From Mytilisepta virgata (lineage: Eukaryota; Mollusca; Bivalvia; Mytilida; Mytilidae), in the NCBI GenBank assembly GCA_028015205.1, contig JAPWFG010000015.1, positions 5,766,001 to 5,830,000 of the forward strand: a stretch of DNA of 64,000 nucleotides, written 5' to 3'. Below the pieces are notes generated by a model. That model made no database searches. It was not told the DNA's origin and saw only the letters and a list, made by a program, of their open reading frames with translations. This document shows positions 11,941-23,599 of the stretch, in pieces (position 1 is the stretch's first letter; every line of letters begins with the position of its first letter). Position numbers and translations under genes: made by a program.

Positions 11941-14601
11941 CCAAAAGCAAAAAATTGTGTAGATTATTTCCTTCTCAAGATGAAACACTTACTTCTTTGT
12001 TCCGGCACCCCTGAAAATAAGTTTGGTATATTGCGTTTCCGAATTTTGACGATAATTACTGAGATCATTGCTATTACGTTTTATGGAACATCCGGGACGT
12101 TTGGAAGAATCACGTGGTCATCTGTCTTCAAGGTCCAAATTGAGCAAAACGAAAAATGTTGAGCGGATTTACAATCGAAATGACCAAAAACACCATATCA
12201 CTGCAGAGAATTTCACCCACTTAATTTCCAAATTAGAAAAACAAAGAAAAAAAAATGATGAATTGTCTGTTCAGAGATACTTGCCTTTTGTGTTGGTGAT
12301 ATCCTCGAAATGCAGAATAATTTATAACAACCTATATTAGGTACACGTTTTAATTTTCAAACAGATACTTCTAGGTAAAGTTCGAAAACATCTCGGGAGT
12401 TTTGACGAAAAACTGGGTTTGGACAAAATACATATGCTAATTCAGTTATTATTCTTTTGTAAATTCTGTTGTGCCATTACTGATATATCTGCAAATAAGA
12501 GTAATACATTTATCTCAAAATTAAGAGCATGAGTGGTACTTTGTTATAAGGGCTAGTTTTTCAGATCAGTTTCTGAACTTGAAACAAGAACTGGAAGCAG
12601 TAAAAGTCAGACTTGATGAAACAACGACAGAAAATAATATATTAAGAGCACGTGTTGACACCTTAGCAGACGAAAATAGAGAAATTAAAATAACATTACA
12701 TGATATGTTAAAGTCAAACTATAGTACAAAGAAAGAACGTAGCGTTCCGCCTGAATCAAAGATGGAAGCAAAAAATGAATATGACAATACAAAGAGACTG
12801 AGAATAAGTGACGACCTTTTAATAGTGTTCTTTTTTTTTGTATTAATTAAACACAACCAATGCTTGAATGCCAAAAAAAAAAAAAAAATGTGTTAATAGT
12901 ATTTCACCGAATTGCGGACAATTGCGTAGAGTACTTTTTCGGCTTAATTAAACCTGCACTACAAAATACGCGTGAAAAAGAGTAAGTTGCAGCATGAAAC
13001 AATATTGTCAACTTGTTTTTCTAAACAGACTACACACAGGAGAAAAAAATATCCAAGTAATGGTTTTCGTTCAAATGAAATCTGAAACCTGAAATGCCTA
13101 GCCGACTATCGTGATTCGATAACATGCTTAATTTAATTAAGTATACGCCAAAATTTATATAAAAATGGATTAAATTTTAATTTTGAGATTCCTTGAAAAT
13201 CAATTACAAATAAAGTTTCATTAAAATACATGTTTTTTTTTTCATTTTAAGGTAAAGATTATTCAGTTGTATTGTTTAAATTTTAACCTTATCTATTTCT
13301 TTACGGAAGCCCATTTAAGACATCCCAAAAATATAATTTGAATTCGATATTTCGAATTAAAATCATTATCATGAATTGTAGAAATCGTCATCACAAATTA
13401 AATTCGTGACCACGGATTCTGGAATTAGTTATAGCAGTTTTTGTAATTCGTAATAACGGATTAAACTCGTAATCAAAATTTTTTGTAATTCGTAATAACG
13501 GATTAAAAACGTGATTACGAATTGTATAATTCGTTGTCACGGATTATATTCGTCATTACTAATGTGCGTAATTTGCTATCACATAAGTTATAAGGTTTTT
13601 TTTATAATTCGTGATTACGGATAAAATTCGTTATAACATATTGTTGTAATTCGTGATAACGGTTTCAAAGCGTTATAACAAATTGTATAATGCGTGATAA
13701 CGGATTAAATTCGTGATAATGAATTCCATAAATTAGTTATCACGAATTTAATCCGTTATCGCGCATTGAAAAAATCTGTTAGAACGAATTCAATCTGTAA
13801 TAACGAATTTAATCCGTTGTCGCGAATTATAAAAAAAACTGTGATAACTATTTCTACAAATTCGTTATAACGAATTAATCCATAATAACATTTCGGTGTC
13901 ACGATTTATACAACTCGTTATCACGATTTTAATCCGTTATCATGAATTATAAAAATGTGATAACGAATTTTATTCGTAATAAAGAATTACAAAAACTGTT
14001 ATAACTAATTCCGAAAATTCTTTATCACCAATTTAATCTGTTATAACAAAATTCTTCAATTCGTGATAACGATTTAAATTTATGATTTCGAATTCAAATT
14101 TATAATTTTGGTAGGTCGTAAATGGGCTTCCGTAATTTCTTAGTAATTAAATTATGTTACGCATTTTCTAATTTTTCAGCAACAACACCCTCTCCTACAG
14201 CATCAAAAGTTGCCTTTTCTGTGAGACTTACAAAAAATGTTCTACTAGGTCAACAACAGATCGTGGAGTACGACGAAGTTATCACAAATATTGGTAATGC
14301 CTTTGACACACGTCATGGTCACTTTACTGCTCCGATAAGTGGTGCATTTCTTTTATCCTTTACAATTACGAACTATGAAGGTTATTCCATACACATGGAA
14401 ATGGTAAAAAATGGTGTCCAAATTGCAATCGCTTATGGAGACCCAGATGACTATAGCATGGGGAGTCAAACTATCATAGTGTATCTTACAGCGGGGGACA
14501 TGGTATGGGTGAGGCATTTGAATTCAGCAGCATCAAAGATTCATGGTACAACAACGCAAGCATACAATTCATTTTCCGGTAGCATACTCTTTGAAATGTA
14601 A
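11659..14601 (+). CDS. C1q domain-containing secreted protein, gene A (3 exons)
   Basis: Exon 1 (11659-11758) encodes a signal peptide and ends DDQRLTYLM at a GTAAGT donor, phase 1. Exon 2 (12565-~12807, acceptor TTTTTCAG) starts DQFLNLKQEL and is a heptad-rich coiled coil through ENREIKITLHDMLK. Its donor, probably A|GTGACG, is the weakest point. Exon 3 (14180-14601, acceptor TTTTTCAG) encodes a complete C1q domain of ~130 residues: AFSVRLTKN, FDTRHGHFTAPISGAFLLSF, GDMVWVRH and SFSGSILFEM at the C-terminus. The product would be a secreted, oligomerising C1q-like protein. In bivalves this family is expanded and linked to pathogen recognition. There is no collagen stretch. The architecture matches genes B and C (22.7-28.5 kb). 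Intron 2 contains an 835-bp inverted-repeat element ending 44 bp before exon 3. Confidence 0.8.
13301..14135. mobile_element. MITE-like palindromic element inside C1q gene A intron 2
   Basis: The termini are inverted copies: TTACGGAAGCCCATTTA at 13301 and its complement ending at 14135, followed on both sides by a matching subterminal CCCAAAA/ATTTGAATTCG stretch. A possible 5-base target duplication, TTTCT, flanks it (13296-13300 and 14136-14140). The interior is made of many short degenerate units such as CGTGATAACGGATTAAATTCG, written forward in the left half and reversed in the right half. Its centre near 13715-13740 is almost perfectly self-complementary. No protein is encoded. Confidence 0.8.
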
Positions 14602-14858
14602 AAAATGTATCAAAAATATACCCCCAATATCTAAGTTTCGTTGAAAATGATTTGTAAAAGAGTTCATAAATCAAGACATGAATGTCCAATTATTTCAAAT
14701 AAGTGTCACACCTTCCTTTAAAAAACTGTACCTCTTTGATACTCTGCGGAAAATTTACTATTTGGAGCAGCAAGATGGCAAACTAGCCGCTGCTAATATC
14801 AAAATATATTATGTATCTTCTAGTTTGACGATATTTCGTTCCAATCTTTTATTTAAAT

Positions 14859-14990
14859 AATGTTTCCAATTTTTAACTATGTTATACGATATAACATGGT
14901 TTATGTCAGTTTACGCATATGTTTATGAATAGGTAAACTGACCAAAAACCAGGTTATTGAAGTATTACCTGTTCAAAAATTGGAAACATT
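14859..14990. repeat. Hairpin-type inverted repeat downstream of C1q gene A
   Basis: AATGTTTCCAATTTTT at 14859 is mirrored by AAAAATTGGAAACATT ending at 14990. An inner pair, GTCAGTTTAC and GTAAACTGAC, continues the fold. A small MITE-like element is plausible. It lies about 260 bp beyond the C1q stop codon. Confidence 0.55.
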
Positions 14991-14999
14991 CTTAATAAT

Positions 15000-15765
15000 T
15001 TAATTTACAAACAGAAATACAAACATTCCTTGATTCACGTATCAATAATGATATGTGACTATTTGAATTAATTTACAAGTGGCGGATTAATCCATTGGTG
15101 ACGTCACAAGACCAAACCAGGTTATATTTATAATTAATGTTACTCTATGCTGTTCAACCAATCAAATGTAGTATTCAAATGAATTAAATTATTCCGAGAT
15201 AGCAATTGGAGTGATGTTTTGAATATCAATACAATGTATATCAATATTTAAGCCTTGAGCATAACTGAAGATTCGCGAATCCACGAAATATGCACATCTC
15301 GTGCATCAAAATTGGTATCAAAGAATTTGTTAGTCCATTGTGCTGCTGATGGATTGAAAGTCCCGCAGAGAATCACCAATGCAGTTGCTAGCATTCGATA
15401 CTACCACGAAAGTTATAACTTAAAGTAACCGTTACGTCTGAATGTTAGATATTGTGAAAACAAATCAGTATCTCCTTCAAATTTCTGTTCAAAATCCCTC
15501 GTTCTAGTTTTTGCACATTTGTCTCATGTATATGGTCCAATTCACTACTTAGAATTGTACTAATGGACTCATCTGTACATACCCTAGCAGAACAGGATAT
15601 TACAGTACATCCATCTAATTTTTCTCCATTATAAGAAGGCCTGACGGAATTTCTGGTCTTCCATTCAATTTTTTTGAATGGAATTTCAGACATCTGTTCT
15701 TATTTAAAACTTTCTTATTACTGAACAATTTATACGATTCTGAGTATACTTATATTTGAAATTAA
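15000..15765. other. Intergenic with a dispersed repeat copy
   Basis: 15280-15430 contains TGCACATCTCGTGCATCAAAAT and TTGGTATCAAAGAA followed by a serine-codon-like TGATGG...GTTGCTAGC tract. Diverged copies lie at 19726-19865 and 29126-29166, and a partial one at 35962-36010. A TGACGTCA palindrome sits at 15100-15110. The minus-strand open frame 15445-15693 has no recognisable domain. Confidence 0.45.
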
Positions 15766-17790
15766 GTGACCTTATCTCAAGCGATACTGCGCTCGAAGTG
15801 AATGATTACAAGTTAAGTATTGGAGACAATATGATAATCATTCCGTTCGAGCGCAATATCGAACAAGGCTGTCAGCGTGGGTGGGTGGAAAAAGAAAATT
15901 AAACTTACGCCCGTCTACCAATCACCACCAGCCAAAACAAATGCGCTAGTCTTTATAAATAATAGCTGCTAATTTAAAAACGGAACCCAGAATACAGGTA
16001 TTGTAACTGTATCATATAAACAATATTAACAAAAAATAAAACCATCACTGAACAAACATAGATAACCAGAAATGACTGCAGTACTCGGGTTATACCCAAT
16101 CTTTAGTCAAACCACTGTAAGCTACAAATATTACAGGCTCGTAGCCAGGAATTTTCAGAGCAGGGTTTTAATCACTGAAATGTTATCAAAACTCGACTTT
16201 TCTAGTCAAAATCTGGTCAAATTCCTGACCTTTATAGTCTATCTTTGTTTCAAGAGGGATGTTCGCCGTAATCCCTCGAACCCCCTTGCCTACGAGTATG
16301 TATTACTGCTAAAAACCCGTCTTAACTTTTCATATGTCAATATAACTTCTAAACAGTGGACTCTATTCTGAATTTTGTGTTATTTATTCTCCAAACGAAA
16401 TTTGTTTCTGGGATCATTTTTGTTTTGTTTTGTTTTTTAAATAATAGAATGAACAATTCATCACATGACCATACACATGTTAAACAACGGATAAATGCTA
16501 AGCGTTCTCTTGGTGCATCCAAGTATACAATACAATCTTATAGAACCATTGGCTTAAACACACGATAGTTAACTTTTGACTCAACACTCTCGTCACAGGG
16601 AAGTACTTTTCATAACTCCACCTATCATACACAGATTCGGTGTTCTAGAAAACATGGTCTACATCCCAACCCTGGAAGGCGCGAACAAGCATGAGATTGA
16701 TTGAATCACTTCTCGCGAGATCTCACGTAAGTTATGACCTTATCTCAAGCGATACTGCACTCGAAGTGAATGATTATAAGTTAAGTATTGGAGAAAATAT
16801 GATAATCATCTACAGAAAAGATGTCAATAACTCAATTTCTACTCTCTACCTGTTAACATCCATCTCATTCCCAAAACTCCAATGTCTTTGTTTCCCTTTT
16901 CTTGTAACTTACCCGAAACATGCAGAAAACACAGAGTGTTTTCAATCATGGCACTACGTTTTCCACATAAAGAAGGCGGGCTGAAATTCTGAGTGTCTGG
17001 CATCTGCAATTAACCCAAATATATGAAAATGATCAACCCATAACGCACGTGAATACCATATTGAAGTCCAAATCACGGATGACAAAATAATATCTCCCCT
17101 TTAATCATACAACAAGACCAGGGATATCAATAAGAGACACTCAAAAATCAACCAGCGTGAAAATAAACCTCCACTAGGGGGTTAGCTCCCCTTGGGTTAA
17201 AATCTAAGCATCTCTGAAATGTATTGGAAAAAATGTAAAAAGATGAACATACCATTTAAAATCTAACCACGGGTATACACTTACTGATAATAAAATAAGA
17301 ACCGGTAACTTGATCCGCCCACATTGTATATACAGGTACATTATCTTGTCACACATAGACATGACCAGTGATAGACCAGTTCATCAACAGGTAACAAGAT
17401 ATTCCTAAAAAATCCTCAATTTATCATCTATAACTTTTGTCAAACTATCAGGTACCACACAGAAGCAGAAACAAAGACAGATCATACACTTGTACACAGT
17501 GTTTGTGAACCGGTAGTGCCGCATTTAGCCAAACAATAGCCTGGTTGAATTTCTGAGTGCCTCACCTCTGTAATAACCCAACTATACACGTGATGCAATT
17601 ACTGTGGTAAAACTCTTAGTCCAATATCATAAAATGTCAAAATGATTTTCCCAACTATTTCATTTACATGACCAAAATTTATGATTTAGGTCTATAATAT
17701 AGAAAGAGACACTTAGAAATCAACCCGCGTGAAATTAAATTCCACTAGTGGTTTAGTTCCTCTTGGATTGAATCTTAGTTCGGAATGGCT
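15766..17790. repeat. Degenerate duplicated blocks
   Basis: A ~75-bp block at 15766-15842 (GACCTTATCTCAAGCGATAC...) recurs at 16733-16810 with few changes and is open as DLISSDTALEVNDYKLSIG in both copies. A second pair, 16984-17220 and 17547-17790, shares ACACT.A.AAATCAACC.GCGTGAAA and a CTCCACTAG.GG-TTAG-TCC block at a spacing of ~560 bp. A ~56-bp block at 16676-16733 (GGCGCGAACAAGCATGAGAT...) recurs at 19037-19094. I do not recognise the element. The frame 16691-16984 covers one copy and may be a remnant of a former coding sequence. Confidence 0.5.
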
Positions 17791-18464
17791 ATCACTTTAC
17801 TTTTTTTTCTTTTTTTCTTTTTTTTATTTAATGAAATAATAACACCATTAAAAACAATATGAACTATACATCAGCCAACCCATAAGCAACTGCAGCATGT
17901 GAAAGTAAACACAAAAAGGAATCTAACGAATAATCAAAATATGAAATGTGTCAAAGCTCATGTGGACAAGTTCACCAGCGGAGCAGCAAAAATATAACAG
18001 ATTAAAACAAAAACGTATATTCACGCTCTGTTGACCACAAAATGTGAAAATCGATCACATGTATGATAAGTTCATGTTTAAAATAGAACAATCCAGGTTT
18101 ACCGAATAAATTTGATGCACTGCATGGCCAATTCGTTGACTGACAAGTCATCAGGAGTGCTTGAGATCAAAATGTTGGAAATCACGTTAAAGATATAATG
18201 ATGAATTAGAAAGCACAACCATCAAAACCAAAAACAATTAAAACAAACAGGAGTTAACTAACACTACTACTTGAAACTAGCTTTGTATTAAAATTAAACA
18301 CCCACCAAACCGTTAGACAGAAGTTCTACAAACCGCAACGTAGGATTATCTAATTTAAATTGTATACTCAAGCTATCCATAAAATGATCTCTGATAATCT
18401 TTAACCTCATGAAAATTCTACCAGCATTTGAAGGATTTATCTCATAAAATTTTGGTCGAAATAC
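17791..18464. other. Intergenic, no gene seen
   Basis: AT-rich sequence with a CT-rich tract at 17800-17825. No domain-bearing open frame on either strand. Confidence 0.45.
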
Positions 18465-18895
18465 CAATGGGTCTTCATCGAAAACTACCGACCCTTTGCT
18501 ATCATCTCATAGAATTATCCCTCATTCAAAATGTAACCATAGGTCATCGTTAAGCCGTTCAAATTTTTCCTCATAAATTACTTCCAAATGAAATATGGGT
18601 CTTCATATCTACTGACCCTTCATTAATTTCCTCTTAAAATTATTTCAAATTAACCATGGTCTTTCGTCCGTAACTTTTGGGCCTTCAATTATATATTTCA
18701 AAATTAAATGGGTCTTCGTCCGTAACTACTGACCCTTCAACTATTTCAAAATTAAATGGCTCTTCGTCCGTAACTACTGGCCCTTCAAATAATTCCTAAT
18801 AAAATTGTTTCAAAATTTAATGGGTCTTCGTCCGTAACTATTGACCCTTCAAATAATTCCAAATTAACCATAAGCCTTCGCACGTAACAACTGGC
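18465..18895. repeat. Degenerate tandem repeat, ~50-70-bp unit
   Basis: At least six imperfect units carry GGGTCTTCGTCCGTAACTAC followed by TGACCCTTCAA and an AAATTAAA spacer. The best-preserved copies lie between 18650 and 18870. No coding potential. Confidence 0.7.
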
Positions 18896-19162
18896 CTATC
18901 AATCATATAAAACGAAACAAAATACATACCTTATGCTTAGTAAAACTAATATATTTCCAAACTGAACTCCGCACAAAGAGAAAAGAAAAATTCGACACGC
19001 CGATAAGAAGAGAAAATAGAAGGGTTCCGTGCACCTCGAAGGCGCAAACAAGAATGAGATTGATTGGATCACTTCTCGCAAGATCTCACTTAAGATATAT
19101 TCACTGGGACAGATACATCTTATACCGAAAGATTAATTGTAATACAGAGGTTGATGAACCGA

Positions 19163-19510
19163 TGTGTTGAAATACAGTAAAACTGTCGAGTTAATACAAA
19201 ACCGGAACTGGTCAGTAATACACGGCTTATACAGGATTATCTGTATTAGATCTGTATTAATGACCAGTTCCGGTTTTTCTGTATGAAACCTGTATTAATG
19301 ACCAGTTCTCAGACCCATGGCATTTGTTTAAATAGGCAATTTATAATGTATTTCAATTCATTGGTTAATAAGAGTATCATAAAATGGATGCTTTGATATT
19401 GATCCTGTATTATGTCGTACAGTCGTATTGCGTCTCGCACAGCTATACTCGACCCAATACCACTGTACTTTGACATAATAGCACATCAATATCAAAACAC
19501 CCATTTGATA
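19163..19510. repeat. Two adjacent inverted repeats
   Basis: First, ACCGGAACTGGTCA near 19200 faces TGACCAGTTCCGGT near 19262. Second, a left arm at about 19372-19425 (ATGGATGCTTTGATATTGAT...) faces a right arm ending near 19510 (ATCAATATCAAAACACCCAT), roughly 75% complementary. Both look like decayed fold-back elements. Confidence 0.5.
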
Positions 19511-20774
19511 ATACTATAATATAGGTAAATTATGTAGAAATAATTCACAGGTATATATAGCGCAGTTGAATTTGGAATATGGTAATTGGCGCAAATTGAT
19601 TCCGGTCTGAAAAGCTATGTCTGACTTTACCATTTTGGTAGTTTCGGCATTTTTGTATTTCCTCTTCGGCTCTTTGGATTATTTTTTTTGTCAACATTTA
19701 AGGCTTCGAACACAACTAGTCGAACATTTACAAAATGTGCATATCCTGTGCATCAAAATTGGTATCAAATAATATATTATTACCTCTGAATCAAGGCCGT
19801 TGATGGTGGACTCCGAGTCTCCAAGGTATCACCAGCTCAGTTGCTCGCACGAAATTGATACTTTAAATTTACTATTACAAAAATATAAAAAAAAATATTT
19901 ATTTAGAGAATTATATCAGAATCGTTATTTTAATAAATCATTTTGAAGATATCTCTTCTTTTGTTGTAGCCTTGGTCATCATGTTTGCGATTACACAAAT
20001 AACTTTTGTTGGGTATTATATCTATTTGATAGAATGGCGTTTCATTTTCAAATAACGTATTCCCACTATCCTTCCATTGTTAAAAGTGCTAACTGTGACC
20101 ATCATTTAAATAAATACAACAAAGATATTATCATCTAGTATAGTTGTTCGGAGTGACCTTTGTGTGCAGTGATCCGTTGGATAAACTGAACGAAAATTTT
20201 TCTTGTATGTTTGAAAATGAAAAGAAAGTGTCAGTTCCATTTAATGATTTTGTTGTTGTTTTGATTTGTCACTATAGGCAAAAACAATACATTTATTTCA
20301 ATGTAATTATGATTAAAATGTGTTCAAATTAATGTATTTTCTATAAATTTAAGGAAGAAAAAACCAATTTTAGTGAGTATTAATTTATTTTTTTGCGTGG
20401 AACAAAGGGATCATCTTATGTACTGTAATCACTTTATTTTTTAATATTGTATGGTATATATGTTAGTATTTTGACAAAAAGGAGGGAACCATACACTATA
20501 CACAGTCATAAAGAATCCAGTATGTTTCATAGTGACGTGAAAACAAATATAATTGGATTTTATTCTTTCTTACGATCCTCCCACTGAACATTAGAGGATC
20601 TTATTTGTATCAATTAAAACGCAGTAAAAATAATTTAAAGTAAACAAATACGAAAAAAAGAAAGTATTTCAAGATAAGCGGAAAAAATAACGACAACGAA
20701 ACAAACAAGCAAAAATATAGTTGATACATATCAGTTTATATTTTACTTAATTATTGTCAAAATTTTGTTGACAG
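19511..20774. other. Upstream region or intron of the EEP-like gene
   Basis: It includes a dispersed repeat copy at 19726-19865. The frame 20144-20332 is short and unplaced; it could belong to an upstream exon but shows no domain. A pyrimidine-rich stretch ending TTGTTGACAG at 20774 is the acceptor for the next exon. Confidence 0.4.
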
Positions 20775-21593
20775 GGTGTACTATTCTTGCGTGTAGATTA
20801 CGTCATCCACGGAAACATGGCCACTGTTCTGGTAATGAATGCTAGTGGAAAACAAACAACAAAGATGAGAAGGAATGTAGATATTCTGAGGACGAGGAAA
20901 AATGCACGAAGAGATGTCATACTACAGACAAAAGCAACAGTTGTTCTTTTACAAGAATCTGACATCAATGTTGACAGTTTTCTACCGAGGACTGGTCGGT
21001 ACCCTAAATTCGGATGTCTCGGGAGCAAACAAGCAGCTATTTTGTTCCGAACTGAGATGTTTGAGGTAAACGGGTGTGCGTCCTTACGCCGAGAAATTAG
21101 TGCTCTTTGTGAGGAATTGGAGAAAACTAATATTCTAAGGACCGTAAACGAAGTAATGCCGAGATTGTGTATAGGCCAGCTTCAAATGCTTAAAAATGAT
21201 CTTAACTTTTTATTTGTTTCATGGAGTGGTCCGGCCTATGCTGATACCGAACGCAGGAAGAATATCCTGAAGGACATGCTTACGCTCATTGACATGCATA
21301 TGGTTGGAAAACCAGTATATATCTTAATCGGTGGTGAATTCAATCTAAAGCACAGTGATATGGTTGAAATAGTGAGGGAATACCAACATTTCTATCTCTG
21401 CGAGTGCTCTAAGGAAAACAGATATCCAAACAAGTCATCATTTTACATCATATCGCAGCCTATGGCAGCAATGGTTGGTGATATTCACGTACTGGAAATC
21501 GCACCATTTGTGCGACACAAATACCAAGTTCAACCTGCTGAACTTAAAAATGTTTTAAATCATGATCCCTTATTTCTGAACATTCACGTATAA
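20775..21593 (+). CDS. EEP-like protein (endonuclease/exonuclease/phosphatase fold), terminal exon
   Basis: The frame is open from an ACAG acceptor at 20774, and the first in-frame ATG is at 20817, so at least one upstream exon is likely. Landmarks of the metal-dependent EEP superfamily appear in order: TVVLLQES near residue 51 (counted from 20787), RRKNILKDML near 156, YILIGGEFN near 178 and NHDPLFLNI near 258. Canonical members have LQE, GGDFN and SDHxP. Here D becomes E in GGEFN, and the terminal SDH is NHD. The 15-residue start of the exon (through KQTTKMRRN) is basic. An AATAAA polyadenylation signal lies at 21625-21630. It may be a host protein or a domesticated relative of a LINE-type endonuclease; no reverse transcriptase follows. 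Catalytic activity is uncertain because of the substitutions. Confidence 0.6.
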   Translation, partial: GVLFLRVDYVIHGNMATVLVMNASGKQTTKMRRNVDILRTRKNARRDVILQTKATVVLLQESDINVDSFLPRTGRYPKFGCLGSKQAAILFRTEMFEVNGCASLRREISALCEELEKTNILRTVNEVMPRLCIGQLQMLKNDLNFLFVSWSGPAYADTERRKNILKDMLTLIDMHMVGKPVYILIGGEFNLKHSDMVEIVREYQHFYLCECSKENRYPNKSSFYIISQPMAAMVGDIHVLEIAPFVRHKYQVQPAELKNVLNHDPLFLNIHV

Positions 21594-21624
21594 ACATGAC
21601 AAAGTGTTTTCATTAAAAATCTTA

Positions 21625-21630
21625 AATAAA
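21625..21630 (+). terminator. AATAAA polyadenylation signal of the EEP-like gene
   Basis: AATAAA lies 32 bases after the TAA stop at 21591-21593, in an AT-rich 3' region on the same strand. Confidence 0.55.
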
Positions 21631-21639
21631 AGTATTACC

Positions 21640-22424
21640 TTTGCTTTCATTTCTTATTAATACAATTTATTATCATAAGACACTAACTTTAATTGAAAGT
21701 TTTTCGATACAAAATTCCATACATATATCGCAAAAGAATACCGAAGAAACAAGAACATGGGAAAGTCTATAAGACCAAAATCCAAAAGGCAAGTGACTCA
21801 AGAGAATGAAACATAACAAACAGATAGTTTCTCCTATTCTTGGCGTGTTTAATCGGTTGGATAAAAATACATAATATTTTTAACCACTTCCCGGTGATTA
21901 AATTTCTACGTGGGAATTACCGCCGTTTTTTCTAAGTTATTGGAACGATAAACTAGAGAAGTCCCGAAATGACGTCTATGTAAACAAACTACATAGCCAC
22001 GACATTTTCTTGAGGTTTTTGTCGAAAATCATAGAAGAAACAGATTCTCCTTCAATTTACTGTTGAGTTATGGAACGTCTCCACCCTCAATAGCTAAATT
22101 TTGGATTTTAACACGCGTGGTAAATATGCGTATTATGTATGCTACCAACATAAATGATAATTAATGCAATTTGGTGAACATACTGATAAAACGGCATTTA
22201 AGGAGAATTATAACATAATGTTTGTTTGACAACAGTGCTAAAACGGTATTTTTGTACAATATAAATATTCATTTTTTCTGTATATCCTTGAATGAGAGTA
22301 ATTTTTACAATTGGAAGATATTAGACAAAGTTTAATGTTAAGTTTTATCTTCGAACAATGTCGAATTAAACTTATCTCACTTATTTCTGGCGAAAGCTTT
22401 TTCCTAACGCTGCCAAAACACCGA
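21640..22424. other. Intergenic, no gene seen
   Basis: AT-rich sequence between the EEP-like gene and a Penelope-like 3' fragment. No recognisable open frame. Confidence 0.5.
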
Positions 22425-22612
22425 GTATGCTCCCGGTTTTTTGGTGGGGTCCATGTTGTTCATATGTTTTTAGTTTATAAGTGTAGTGTTTGTTTTTTTA
22501 GTTTATAAGTGTAGTGTTTGTATTGTTTTGGTCTTGTCTTCGTTTTCTTCCGGAGTTTGTCAGTTATTCCCCCCCCCTTTCGAATATCCCTTTGGTATTT
22601 CTTGACTTCACT
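22425..22612 (+). mobile_element. Penelope-like element, 3' UTR fragment
   Basis: It matches the 3' untranslated block that follows the RT C-terminus at 35110-35717: GGTTTTTTGGTGGGGTCCATG, TTGTTCATATGTTTTTAG, TTTTGGTCTTGTCTTCGTT, CCGGAGTTTGTCAGTT and CCCTTTGGTATTTCTTGACTT. A ~29-bp piece (GTTTATAAGTGTAGTGTTTG) is duplicated internally. No RT sequence remains. Confidence 0.7.
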
Positions 22613-22689
22613 TGCATATTTTTGCTTACGATCAATTGTAAGTTAAAGCACTCCATTTAACTACTACTGAGTTTCGCGTATACACTAAC

Positions 22690-23472
22690 CTGATTGTAAA
22701 AGAAGTTTCTTGTTTCTGTGGATTATATTGTCAACGTTCTGTGTATGATGCGATCGTTTAATTTCACCCTTTACTCCTAGAACCCATCATTACTTGGATT
22801 TGAACGTATAGTGCAATCTGGACTTTCATCTTTTAACTTTATACCAGCTGATGCCTTACTTTCCTTTGCTGTGCTGTGATTCCACTCTAACACATCACGT
22901 AACGCTGTTTTAATTTCTCGATTTTCGTCTGCTAGAGAACCAAACCATGCTGTTGTTACATCCGGTTTGTTTTTCACACCTTTTAGTTCTTCTTTCAAAG
23001 CCTGGAATTGGTCTATATTGCAATATAAATTTACTTTAAGGAAGCCCGTTGAACTTTAGATGTCTATTCCACGAGATGGTCTTATTTTGGATTTATAACG
23101 AATAAATTTAATCAGTTGCAGGTTTATTTTCATAGAATCACGAAAAATGAAGTAAACTCATCGTATTATTAGTACTATAACATTGATAGAGAAAGTGATA
23201 AGTATTTAAGTTGACAAAATGATTGTAAAAAGGGTTTTAAAAAGCAAATTCTAAACATGTAAACAATACAAGCTATGAAATATGATATTGCTGCCCGAGG
23301 AATTACGATCGGATCTTGCTGAATACTTTATATGAAATAACTCAGGCTTGGTGTACGTACCCATGAGATAGGAAAAACGTTGATCATCATTGTTACTGAT
23401 ATTGTTTTCCGAGGAAACTATCGCCTGTGATGACCTTGCTAGTCCAAATACAAGAACAAGATAGAACTTCAT
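22690..23472 (-). pseudogene. C1q gene C remnant: signal-peptide and coiled-coil exons without a C1q exon
   Basis: Exon 1 (23472-23361) encodes a signal peptide starting MKFYLVLVFGLARSSQA and ending NNDDQRFSYLM, phase 1, with a GTACGT donor as in gene B. Exon 2 (23012-22690) starts DQFQALKEEL and ends IIHRNKKLLLQS before a GTTAGT donor, matching the exon-2 end of gene B. Exon 2 is 323 bases, which breaks frame (gene B's is 342). The N-terminal frame stops after NPSNDGF near 22777, while the matching C-terminal piece is open only in another frame. No C1q exon is found further along the minus strand to 15 kb. This is most simply a truncated, frameshifted duplicate of gene B. Confidence 0.7.
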
Positions 23473-23599
23473 AGTGAATGATAGACTCGGTTCTACGTAA
23501 TATTGCAGATAAGACATGAACCAACTTTGAACTTTAGGTAGTATGTCTGGTCGTCTCTCATATACCACTAGTGTGTTTTGGAGGACACATGGATAGCTA

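Noticed and set aside
15100..15110. CRE-like TGACGTCA as a promoter
   Set aside because: No gene start is supported nearby on either strand. The same octamer also recurs in the 38-kb tandem repeat.
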